Shown: positions 53,162-61,400 of the stretch, in pieces
Numbering within the stretch: the first letter of the stretch is position 1
How the letters are laid out: every line of letters begins with the position of its first letter
Assembly (NCBI RefSeq): GCF_007004655.1
Contig: NZ_ML660096.1
Location: 96,059-160,058 of the forward strand
Direction: 5' to 3'
DNA length: 64,000 nt
Origin: Exilibacterium tricleocarpae
GTDB taxonomy: Bacteria > Pseudomonadota > Gammaproteobacteria > Pseudomonadales > Cellvibrionaceae
Program-made: the position numbers and the translations under genes
Notes under the pieces: model-generated
What the model saw: only the letters and a program-made list of their open reading frames with translations
Databases searched by the model: none
Told to the model about the DNA's origin: nothing

Positions 53162-53638
53162 CTAACGACAGTTCCCTCTTTTCTCACAGTTTTTCAATAC
53201 ACCGGGCCAGTTACCATCTGCCCGTTGAACCATGGCAGCCGGGTCTTTCAAAAACTTCTTCATCGATGTGTTGTTGTAGTTGAGGTAGAGTTTACCGTCA
53301 ATAATCGTCCAACTGTTCGGTCTTATCGAGGTGGTAAAATTGCGTGAGACGGAAAAAGCGCAATAACCGCCGTATTGAGGTGCGTAGGCTTCGGGATCGC
53401 GACTGAATTTATCGCGGTTTTCCGCACTGGCGAATTTCCAGGTGGCGCCCTTCCATTCATAGACAAATTCATCTTTGCCCATCACCGCGCGGGCACCTGG
53501 CTCTAAATCGAAGTAGGCGACTACATCCGCCCCCTTGATGGCGCCTTTGCTCTTGTGAGAGTAGAAAGGGGGATCGGCGGCCAGGGCGACCGCGGCATAC
53601 AACGCTATAACAACCACACAGAATTTTTTGAAAACCAT
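53162..53638 (-). CDS. YHS-domain secreted protein
   Basis: 158 residues with a signal peptide ending ALAA. GADVVAYFDLEPGARAVMGK and KFASAENRDKFSRDPEAYAPQYGGYCA are the YHS-type core in which a metal (copper in some members) may be held. C-terminal NNTSMKKFLKDPAAMVQRADGNW is characteristic of the family. Function unproven. Confidence 0.85.
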   Translation of the reverse strand: MVFKKFCVVVIALYAAVALAADPPFYSHKSKGAIKGADVVAYFDLEPGARAVMGKDEFVYEWKGATWKFASAENRDKFSRDPEAYAPQYGGYCAFSVSRNFTTSIRPNSWTIIDGKLYLNYNNTSMKKFLKDPAAMVQRADGNWPGVLKNCEKRGNCR

Positions 53639-53737
53639 ACCATTAACCCGTTATTTTTAGTTTTGCCAATAGGCGTTTACCAACAAGCATGCGCTCTTAG
53701 GACCGGTGGCAATATCATTAGTTCCAACAAACCACAC

Positions 53738-54268
53738 TCAGTCATCGCTGCGCTGCGCCACCACGAGAGACCACCAGCCCCCAGCGGCGCCGGCAAAAGC
53801 GGTCTGCCAATACCAGGCCGACACGTCGGTCCAGGTGGTGCCGTCGGCGGCGGCGATATATTCGCACACGCGCAATGTCTGAGTATCTTTCACCGCGCGA
53901 AAACACCCCATGGCAATGCCGCTCTGGTTGTGTTCGACCGGCAACGGCGTAACCGCATAACCCACACCTCTAAAACAATCGGCGGCCGGATGCAGGCGCC
54001 GGGTAGGCGTCGCTATCCAGCGCATAATAATTTCGCGGCGGCCGTCAGAGAAGCGGCCGATCCTGCCGGGAAAGTCCTGCACAAACAGGCGCTCCCTGTG
54101 CGACAGCTGCAACGGCGTCAGCGGCTGCTCCTCATAGTGGTCCGGCCAACCGGGAAAAGCATCACCGCTCACTGTCGATGCGGCGCCGGAAAACAGTACC
54201 GGAGCCAGGCCGGCAAAAATGGCGGCGCCTAAAAAGGCCGGCGTCGACCGGCCTACACCGGCGAACAT
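53738..54268 (-). CDS. Exosortase-associated exported protein (EpsI-like role)
   Basis: 176 residues from ATG 54268, overlapping the exosortase gene by 16 bases (a longer frame exists but its extra part is exosortase DNA read in another frame). N-terminal helix (about 5-25) followed by an exported domain with LFVQDFPGRIGRFSDGRREI IMRWIATPTRRLHPAADCFRGVGY, where H-P-x-x-D-C recalls the conserved cysteine-histidine region of EpsI-type partners of exosortases. Probably assists the exosortase; the direct relation to EpsI is not proven. Confidence 0.65.
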   Translation of the reverse strand: MFAGVGRSTPAFLGAAIFAGLAPVLFSGAASTVSGDAFPGWPDHYEEQPLTPLQLSHRERLFVQDFPGRIGRFSDGRREIIMRWIATPTRRLHPAADCFRGVGYAVTPLPVEHNQSGIAMGCFRAVKDTQTLRVCEYIAAADGTTWTDVSAWYWQTAFAGAAGGWWSLVVAQRSDD

Positions 54269-55080
54269 GTCTTCCACCTGTTGAGCACAGCCACCAGCAC
54301 CGCGGCGATGCCGATAAAAACGGCGACGCCAACGCCCTCGTGCCACCAGGGTGCGGCGGGGGTGACGATACCGGTCTCCAGGTAAAACAGACTGCCCGCC
54401 CGCAAGACATTGCCAAACAGCACCAGCACCGCGCAAACACCCAGCGCCCGCAACGTCTCCAGACCGGTAAAGTTACGCAGGTAGGCCAGCGTAAACGTCA
54501 GCAGCACACCGGCCCACAGCATGGTAATACCACTGCAGGGTGCGTCAAACTGTATCTGTTGATCCTGCCAGACGAGGTAGGTCCCTTCGCGGTGTACCGA
54601 CAGGCCGTTCATTCTCAGCAGCGGCACCGTCAGCCCGGCGCTGATCAGTCTGGCGGGATACCCCAGATAAAACTGCAAAGAAGGCACCACCGGCAGCGCA
54701 CACAGCACCATGCCCCAATAAGCCGGCGGCGGGCGGCGACCGAATACGCCCCGATGTAAAGTGAGGAAAACACAGAGCATGGCAATGGCGGCTTTGAAAA
54801 TCGGCGGCGTCGGCCACAACCAGTAAGACGCACCGTAAATCAACAGCAAGACCACTTGCGGCACCAGCGAGAAACGCACTATCCGTCGCTTGGACATGAC
54901 CGAAAAGACAACCAGGCAGGCTGTGACGGCCACCACGGCCAGCAGCCCGGCCATATCGCCCGCCGCCTGAGCTGCACGCCGGGCAAGCCAGCTCCAGCTA
55001 TCCCAGAAAGCAAGCAACTGGCAGAGCAGTACGCCCGCCAGCCAGGCTAGATTCCGGGTGGTCGCATCGCGCTCTTCCAT
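54253..55080 (-). CDS. Exosortase (Xrt family)
   Basis: 275 residues from MEERDATTRN (longer starts at 55107 and 55143 overlap the preceding gene further). About eight membrane helices. The three catalytic residues of the family are present: C182 in DAPCSGITMLW, R227 in NVLRAGSLFYLE and H247 in WWHEGVGVAVF. The family recognises PEP-CTERM tails and moves or anchors the substrate at the outer surface. The preceding gene encodes a PEP-CTERM protein and the following one a probable helper, so this is a self-contained system. Subfamily (for example XrtN-like with VIT substrates) is an inference. Confidence 0.85.
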   Translation of the reverse strand: MEERDATTRNLAWLAGVLLCQLLAFWDSWSWLARRAAQAAGDMAGLLAVVAVTACLVVFSVMSKRRIVRFSLVPQVVLLLIYGASYWLWPTPPIFKAAIAMLCVFLTLHRGVFGRRPPPAYWGMVLCALPVVPSLQFYLGYPARLISAGLTVPLLRMNGLSVHREGTYLVWQDQQIQFDAPCSGITMLWAGVLLTFTLAYLRNFTGLETLRALGVCAVLVLFGNVLRAGSLFYLETGIVTPAAPWWHEGVGVAVFIGIAAVLVAVLNRWKTCSPV

Positions 55081-57455
55081 CCCAATAGGTCCCGTCTCAT
55101 TAACCATAACATTATCGCCACCACAACCAGCGCCAGCAGCCACTGTTCCGGCTCCGGAATCGTGGGCACCGAGTTGGCAGCCACCGGCTCGAGGTTATTG
55201 GCCCGATACTGGCCGGCATTCTCCAGCACCACGGCGCCGCTCACCGCCGTCACCAACTGATGGGCGGCGGCGATATCTACAGCATTTTGTCGCTGGGTCT
55301 CGTCGCCCTGTCGCACCAGTTCACCAACCCGATCGCGGGCCCAAAGCCGTGCGATATGCGCGGAGCCTTGCGTTATGCCCTCAAGCTCCGCCGACTGGTA
55401 ACGATTATAGGTATAGCGCCGGGCGGGGCTAAGTGCAATCTCAAAGTAACCGGCAAGGTCGTCAGCGATCGTAGCGAGCCGCGGCAGCGTTCGCGCCGAC
55501 AAGCTCCAGTTCCCATGCGCCAATAACTGGTTGGGCCCCGGCGCCAGACTGTACAACGCGATGCGCGGCAGTCGGGTCAGGCGCCCGAGGGTTTGTTCGA
55601 AAGCCGCAGCGCTGCCGGCGAATTCGATCGGCTGGGGTCGATGCACCCACAGCAGCTCACCGTTTTCATAGCGCTCCAATTGTCGCAGGGCCTGCGCCAG
55701 GGCCGGGGCGTTGTCCTGTCCGCCGGTAAATTCTGTCGCCTCGAGTGCATGCTGGAACAACTGCTGTTGGGCCGGTGTCCACGCGGCGATGGGCACTTGC
55801 GCGCCCTCTTCGGCGGCGATCACCAGACCGACCCGGGCGCCTGCCGGGATATGTTTAAACACGGCGCCGAGGACTTCGACCACCGCCCCGGCTTGCCGGG
55901 AGCCGTCCAGCACGATCATTAACGCCGCGGCCGCGACTGTGTCCTGCTCGATAACCTCCTGCACTACCGGTGGCCCGCCTTCCACGGCGGCCCACCGGCG
56001 CGCAGTACCGGTATCGCGAGCAGCAGTAATAACTCTTCTGGAGCGCGACAACGCAGCATCGTCAACGCCCGCCTGCACCCGAAAAAGTGACTCGTGCACC
56101 TTTTGTAAGTCAACCCGCGGCAAATTAGTCTGCAACGATTGCCGGCTCTCCAACCAAAGCGCGTGTTCGAGCCCGGCATCGATACTAAAATTTCTGTCGG
56201 CGATAGCCGGCAGTATCAGCCGTACCTGATCCCGGTCCAACAGTTCAAGGGGCGCCGTGATACCCAGGCGAAATTTAATGGTGCCGCCACTGGACATCAC
56301 GGGAAAAGCCTGTGCCTGCACGCGGTCGGTGCCCCGGGTGGTTACCAACAACGGGTCCTGCAGCCTGCGCACCACACTTTCATAGGCGCGGCGAACCTGC
56401 GCCCGGCCGGCGAATGCCGCCTCCCGCTCTTCGCCGTCTATCCACAGGGTGGCGCGAGACACAACGCCGCCGGGCGGCAGCGCCAGTTGCAACCTGGCTT
56501 CCCGCTGCCGCGACGATGTGTTGGTGAACTCGAGCGTCCATTCCAGATAGGCCACCCCTTCCTCGCTGTCGAGTGACCCGTCTATGCGAGAGGAGGTCAA
56601 GTGCAGCCCTTTGACAATGCCACCAATAGCGGTGCCGCCCTGATCGCGGTCGAACTCGAACTCCTCGTTCGCCCGCCGCCAGGGTCCGCCGGCATAGGGC
56701 GGCGGTCGACTGTTGAAGGGTTCTCCCGTCACGCGGTAAAAAATTTCCCGCACCTTATCCACCGGGGTCGATTTCAGCGGGCTAAAAAGAAAAACTTCGC
56801 GACCGAAAAGCATCAATGCGAAACTCAATGGACCGGCGGGGCGGCCGGTGCGATCGTAACTGCGGCGCAGTATTATCTCTTCGTCACCCAGCAGCCGCAA
56901 CAGCCGCACGCCCTGCAAACTCTCCGCGGCCGAGGGACTGGCTGCCCAGCGGATGCCAAGGTGCGTGGCAGCGGCGGGTATATCCATGACCACCAGAATC
57001 AGCAAGCCGGTGAGGATACCGCGCCACTGCGACACCACCCGCATATTTTGCCCGGCGGCGGCAGCGCAATAACGCCGGTAAAAAATAATGGTCACTACCA
57101 GCGACACCAACGGCGCCAGGGGCAGCAGGCCGGCCCCGAAGTACAGGATGGCGATGGCGGCAAGCGGTGTCAGGGGTAGAAACATCAAGGTGTAAACCGC
57201 AGCCACGCCGATCGCCAGCCCCGCCAGTAAACTGAGTATCACACTGTGCCTGAGACGCCCGTCACGCAGTTGCCGCCACAGCAGGAAATTCGACAGCGGC
57301 ACGGCGGCTACCAGAATACCGTGCCAGATTGAAGGCAGCGGGTCGAAAAATATCTCGGCACAAAGCTTGGTGGAGACTTCAAAACAGATAACACCGACGG
57401 GGTAGGCAACCCCAAGCGCAAACAATATCCAACCGGGCGTTTTTTTGGTTTCCAT
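55047..57455 (-). CDS. VIT-domain, multi-pass membrane protein with PEP-CTERM tail
   Basis: 802 residues. About five N-terminal membrane helices (8-30, 38-58, 70-95, 98-122, 145-165); a VIT domain (about 255-385, SRIDGSLDSEEGVAYLEWTLEFTN); a possible vWA-like region (about 480-640); then YTYNRYQSAELEGITQGSAHIA and a C-terminal PEP-CTERM signal: PEPEQ (767-771), a hydrophobic helix and RR, followed by a 14-residue extension. It precedes its exosortase gene by an overlap of about 34 bases. Resembles XrtN-system VIT proteins. No other PEP-CTERM protein was seen in this window. Confidence 0.8.
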   Translation of the reverse strand: METKKTPGWILFALGVAYPVGVICFEVSTKLCAEIFFDPLPSIWHGILVAAVPLSNFLLWRQLRDGRLRHSVILSLLAGLAIGVAAVYTLMFLPLTPLAAIAILYFGAGLLPLAPLVSLVVTIIFYRRYCAAAAGQNMRVVSQWRGILTGLLILVVMDIPAAATHLGIRWAASPSAAESLQGVRLLRLLGDEEIILRRSYDRTGRPAGPLSFALMLFGREVFLFSPLKSTPVDKVREIFYRVTGEPFNSRPPPYAGGPWRRANEEFEFDRDQGGTAIGGIVKGLHLTSSRIDGSLDSEEGVAYLEWTLEFTNTSSRQREARLQLALPPGGVVSRATLWIDGEEREAAFAGRAQVRRAYESVVRRLQDPLLVTTRGTDRVQAQAFPVMSSGGTIKFRLGITAPLELLDRDQVRLILPAIADRNFSIDAGLEHALWLESRQSLQTNLPRVDLQKVHESLFRVQAGVDDAALSRSRRVITAARDTGTARRWAAVEGGPPVVQEVIEQDTVAAAALMIVLDGSRQAGAVVEVLGAVFKHIPAGARVGLVIAAEEGAQVPIAAWTPAQQQLFQHALEATEFTGGQDNAPALAQALRQLERYENGELLWVHRPQPIEFAGSAAAFEQTLGRLTRLPRIALYSLAPGPNQLLAHGNWSLSARTLPRLATIADDLAGYFEIALSPARRYTYNRYQSAELEGITQGSAHIARLWARDRVGELVRQGDETQRQNAVDIAAAHQLVTAVSGAVVLENAGQYRANNLEPVAANSVPTIPEPEQWLLALVVVAIMLWLMRRDLLGWKSAMRPPGI

Positions 57456-57831
57456 AAGGCGGCGGCTTCTTTAGCGTGTTTGGGCGACAACCATAGTAGT
57501 ACGATAACGGCGTCCAGATCCACAGTTGCCACAATTGATCACAAACTGCCTCGAAAACGCCACAAACCCGCAACTGCCGCCGTCTATACCGAAACCAGTT
57601 TCTCAGTTTCCGCCGTGCCAGCGCAATCTGTAGCAGCCCGCAAATTCACGAAAAAATTATTGCTTTAGGTGTCAAAAAAAATCTTTGTGAACGCATTCAA
57701 AGTAACCGCCTTTGAAATTCGGTTTCATCCGCACATCACTTCACTGTGAGCTGACTTATCTTTTGATCGTCAACAACACCTTATCTCAAAAATTCAATCC
57801 ACAACCCAATCAATAATACTAAGGAGGTCCC
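57456..57831. other. Divergent promoter region (exosortase locus / metalloprotease)
   Basis: AT-rich gap of 376 bases with divergent starts on either side. Nothing besides AAGGAGG before the 57832 gene is firmly recognisable. Confidence 0.4.
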
Positions 57832-59946
57832 ATGAGGTGCTATTCGCAACGCAGAAGTTTGTGCGGCAACTTTATGCGATATGTTTCACTCATCGGCATG
57901 ACCGGCATCTTGGCATTGTCTTCCTCTCTCGCGACAGCGCAGACCGACGACAATGTATTCAATTCAAGCGCAAGGACAATACTGGACGCCAGGGCTCTGG
58001 AGTTCAGTGAACCGGCTGCCGCCCGCTCGATCGACGGCGCCGCTGACAGCGTGCGGGTGGAGTTTTCCGCCTACGATCAGAAATTCTCGCTGGTGCTGAA
58101 AAAAAACACCCGTTTAGTGCGAGATATGCAAGGTGCCATGGGCTCAAACGTGCAACTTTACAAAGGCCGGCTCGAGGGTGTCGACGACTCCTGGGTACGC
58201 CTGACCCGCAAAAACGGCACCTTTAACGGCGCCATCTACGACGGCAATGAACTCTACCTTATCGATGAAACCGGCGATGCCAAAAGCGACATGGTGCCGT
58301 GGCTGCAAAGCAAGATCAGCGCCGAACAGCCGCGCTCGGTGATCTACAAGTTTTCAGACACTTCGGACACGGCGACCTGCGGCGTCGAGGACGACAAAAG
58401 CAGCGCCTATCAGCGCCTGGTCAACGAACTGAAAAACAGTGCCGCCAATGCCGATGTGGCCATGGCCGCAGACCTGCAGGTGAACCTGGCGATCGTTGCC
58501 GATACGCAATATGTCGCCAGCAGCAGCGGCGACACCAACGGCCAGATATTGTCGCAGATGAACGTGGTGGACGGGATTTTCTCCGAGCAGGTGGGTGTGC
58601 AGTTCGGCATCGAGCGAATCATCGCCCTGTCCAACAACGGCACGCTGACCTCCACCAACCCCTCCACCCTGCTCAACAGGTTTCGCTCCTACGTCAACAG
58701 CCAGGTCGGCAACCCGGGACTGGCGCATCTGTTTACCGGTAAAAACCTCAACGGCAATGTTATCGGCATCGCCTACCTCAGGGCCCTGTGCACCAGCAAC
58801 GGTGTCGGCGTCACCCAGGCCGGCGGCAGGGGCAACCGGGGCGCACTGACGGCGGCCCACGAGTTCGGCCACAACTTCGGCGCACCGCACGACAACCAGG
58901 GCGGCTCGGCCTGTGCCAGCACCGCGGGGCGCTTTCTGATGAATCCCTCCATCAACGGCAGCGACCAGTTCTCTCAGTGCAGCCTGCGCCAGATTGCACC
59001 GATCGTGGCCAACGCCGGTTGCCTGGTGCCCGGCAACGGCGGCCCCAACCCGCCGCCGCCGGCACCCGACTGTGTTGCCGGCGCCCTGGACCTGCGCAAT
59101 GTCACCGCCTACTCCGGCAACAACACGGGTAGTTTTTCCGTGGCGGACAACGGCTGCTCCATCACCCTCAACGGCAATATCTGGCGCATCACCGAAACCG
59201 GCTACGATATAACGCCGGAAACCGAGGTGACGTTCGAGTTTACCGCCAGTGGTTCAGGTGAAATTCAAGGCATCGGCTTCGACGGCGACCGCAGTGCCAG
59301 CTCCAACCGCGTGTTTAAACTGGCCGGTACCCAGAACTGGGGGATCGGCGGTTTCACTTATACCGGTAACGGCTCGCCGCAGACTTTCACCATTCCAGTC
59401 GGCGATTTCTATACCGGTGTCAACTTCGGCCTGGTCATCGCCAACGATAAAGACAGCGGCTCGGCCAACAATTCGGTGACCGTCAGCAATGTCGTGTTGT
59501 CCAACGGCACCTCGACGCCGCCCAGCGCCTGTATAGAACTCGAAGACGTGGTCCCTTTCTCCAGCAGAAATACCGGTTCTTTCAACGCCTCAGGATGCAA
59601 TATGACGTTGAACGGCAATATCTGGAGAGCCACCAACCAAAACTTCGAGATCACGCCGGATACGGTGCTGACGTTTGATTTCTCCAGCAACGGCACCGGT
59701 GAAATTCACGGTATCGGCTTCGATGGCGACAACAGAGCCAGCAGCAATCGCATCTTCAAACTGACCGGCTCGCAAAACTGGGGCATCGCGGATTACTCTT
59801 ACAGCGGCGGCAACCAGTCTTTTGAAATTCCCATCGGCCAATACTACACCGGCAGCAATATGCGGTTGATTCTCGTCAACGACAAAGATCGGGGCAGCGG
59901 CAACAACCAGAGCGTCTTCAGCAATGTGAAGCTCGTTACCCCGTAG
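57832..59946 (+). CDS. Reprolysin-like (M12B) metalloprotease with two C-terminal repeats
   Basis: 704 residues starting just after AAGGAGG; signal peptide ends about residue 35 (ATAQ). A pro-region is followed by the catalytic domain with H343-E-F-G-H347-N-F-G-A-P-H353-D, the extended zinc motif of adamalysin-type enzymes, and a downstream FLMNPS for the Met-turn. After a PNPPPPAP linker come two copies of a roughly 125-residue domain (about 413-555 and 563-704) sharing LNGNIWR, GIGFDGD..ASSNR.FKL.G.QNWGI and NDKD.GS.NN, like a carbohydrate-binding beta-sandwich. Secreted protease; substrate unknown. Confidence 0.85.
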   Translation: MRCYSQRRSLCGNFMRYVSLIGMTGILALSSSLATAQTDDNVFNSSARTILDARALEFSEPAAARSIDGAADSVRVEFSAYDQKFSLVLKKNTRLVRDMQGAMGSNVQLYKGRLEGVDDSWVRLTRKNGTFNGAIYDGNELYLIDETGDAKSDMVPWLQSKISAEQPRSVIYKFSDTSDTATCGVEDDKSSAYQRLVNELKNSAANADVAMAADLQVNLAIVADTQYVASSSGDTNGQILSQMNVVDGIFSEQVGVQFGIERIIALSNNGTLTSTNPSTLLNRFRSYVNSQVGNPGLAHLFTGKNLNGNVIGIAYLRALCTSNGVGVTQAGGRGNRGALTAAHEFGHNFGAPHDNQGGSACASTAGRFLMNPSINGSDQFSQCSLRQIAPIVANAGCLVPGNGGPNPPPPAPDCVAGALDLRNVTAYSGNNTGSFSVADNGCSITLNGNIWRITETGYDITPETEVTFEFTASGSGEIQGIGFDGDRSASSNRVFKLAGTQNWGIGGFTYTGNGSPQTFTIPVGDFYTGVNFGLVIANDKDSGSANNSVTVSNVVLSNGTSTPPSACIELEDVVPFSSRNTGSFNASGCNMTLNGNIWRATNQNFEITPDTVLTFDFSSNGTGEIHGIGFDGDNRASSNRIFKLTGSQNWGIADYSYSGGNQSFEIPIGQYYTGSNMRLILVNDKDRGSGNNQSVFSNVKLVTP

Positions 59947-60290
59947 GAAAGTGTTTATTAAATACCGATAACGGGTTACCCCTCGGTAAAATCGCGCACA
60001 GGGAAGTGCATCAAATACAACAGTTCATCGCCCTTCAACACAGCCAGGCACGTTGACGCAGGTTACTCATTCCTCGTTCAAAAAAAACGCTCCGGTAATC
60101 GCAATGATTCCCAGTTGCTCTGCGCACTGCGTCGGTTCTCTTGACGCGCGTCAATAAAATTCACGTTTGTGTTTGTATCCGAAATTTATAAAACACTATA
60201 GTAACCGGCGCCTTGGCCGGTCGCAGAACCGGCAGGTTTGCAGACAACAGGCTGGCATCCTGACGTTCATCTTAATATCCGAGGTCATCC
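59947..60290. other. Intergenic, no supported gene
   Basis: A 344-base gap leading to the peroxidase start; GAGG is present before the ATG at 60291. No recognised element beyond that. Confidence 0.4.
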
Positions 60291-61286
60291 ATGAAGTTCA
60301 AAGCCTTTATCGGTAAACTGTTTTCAATCACACTTGTCACTGTCTCGCTATCGAGTTTCGCCAGTGAGCCCATCCAGCCGATCGAGCGCCCTGCCGATAT
60401 CGATCAGTCCAAGGCGGCGCTCGGTATGAAACTGTTTTTCGATCCGCGCCTGTCGAAGTCCGGGTTTCTTTCGTGCAATTCATGTCACAACCTGAGCATG
60501 GGAGGATCGGATAACCTGAAGACCTCGATCGGCCACAACTGGCAACAGGGCCCAATCAACTCCCCCACAGTACTCAACGCCGGCCTCAGTCTCGCCCAGT
60601 TTTGGGACGGCCGGGCGGCAACGCTGAAAGAACAGGCGGGCGGCCCGATTGCCAACCCCGTTGAAATGGCATCCAGTCACAAACTGGTCGCCGACGTGTT
60701 AAAAACCATCCCGCAATATCGGGCGGAATTTCAGCAGGTATTCGGATCACCCGGCATTGATATAGACCGCATCACCGATGCCATCGCAGAGTTCGAGAAG
60801 ACCCTGGTCACCCCCAACTCGCGCTTTGACCGCTGGCTGCTCGGCGATACCAAGGCAATCACGGCGCGCGAACTGGCCGGCTACGAACTGTTTAAGAGCA
60901 GTGGCTGCACGGCGTGTCACAGCGGCCCCGCCGTCGGCGCCAACAGCTATCACAAACTGGGGTTGGTCAGACCCTATAAGACGGAAAATGCGGCCCGGGG
61001 TCGCATTGCGGTTACCGGCAATAAAGCGGACGAGTTTGTGTTCAAGGTGCCCACGCTGCGCAATATTGAACTGACCTATCCCTACTTTCACGACGGTGAG
61101 GTCGCCACGCTGAGGGAGGCGGTGGCGCTGATGGGGCAACTGCAGTTGGGCAGGGACTTCACCGCCGACGAAGTGGATAAAATTACGGCATTCCTGAAGA
61201 CGCTGACCGGCGATCAACCCACTTTTCCACTGCCACTGTTGCCGCCGTCAACCGAGCAAACGCCGCAGCCAGAACCCTTTGGCTAA
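60291..61286 (+). CDS. Di-heme cytochrome c peroxidase (CcpA/MauG family)
   Basis: 331 residues, signal peptide cleaved near residue 25 (FASE). Two heme motifs: C62-NSC-H66 and C206-TAC-H210. The run QFWDGRAATLKEQAGGPIANPVEM and FKVPTLRNIELTYPYFHDGEVATLREAV are standard for bacterial cytochrome c peroxidases that reduce H2O2 in the periplasm. The C-terminal 25 residues are proline-rich and disordered. Followed by a strong terminator. Confidence 0.93.
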   Translation: MKFKAFIGKLFSITLVTVSLSSFASEPIQPIERPADIDQSKAALGMKLFFDPRLSKSGFLSCNSCHNLSMGGSDNLKTSIGHNWQQGPINSPTVLNAGLSLAQFWDGRAATLKEQAGGPIANPVEMASSHKLVADVLKTIPQYRAEFQQVFGSPGIDIDRITDAIAEFEKTLVTPNSRFDRWLLGDTKAITARELAGYELFKSSGCTACHSGPAVGANSYHKLGLVRPYKTENAARGRIAVTGNKADEFVFKVPTLRNIELTYPYFHDGEVATLREAVALMGQLQLGRDFTADEVDKITAFLKTLTGDQPTFPLPLLPPSTEQTPQPEPFG

Positions 61287-61325
61287 GTAGAACCGGATGC
61301 GCCAAAGGACTGGCCTCCCAAGATA

Positions 61326-61355
61326 AAGGGGGCTGCGGTAAACCGCAGCCCCCTT
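61326..61355. terminator. Strong stem-loop terminator between convergent genes
   Basis: AAGGGGGCTGCGG (61326-61338), TAAA, CCGCAGCCCCCTT (61343-61355): a perfect 13-bp stem 39 bases after the peroxidase stop and 45 bases before the PhoX stop, suited to stop transcription from both sides. Confidence 0.85.
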
Positions 61356-61400
61356 GCACTATCGAAGGCGGGATTCGGGCGACGGCAGATGCCGCCGGTT

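Noticed and set aside
53738-54436. A 232-codon frame starting at 54436
   Set aside because: Its first 56 codons are exosortase DNA in another frame; the real start is the ATG at 54268.
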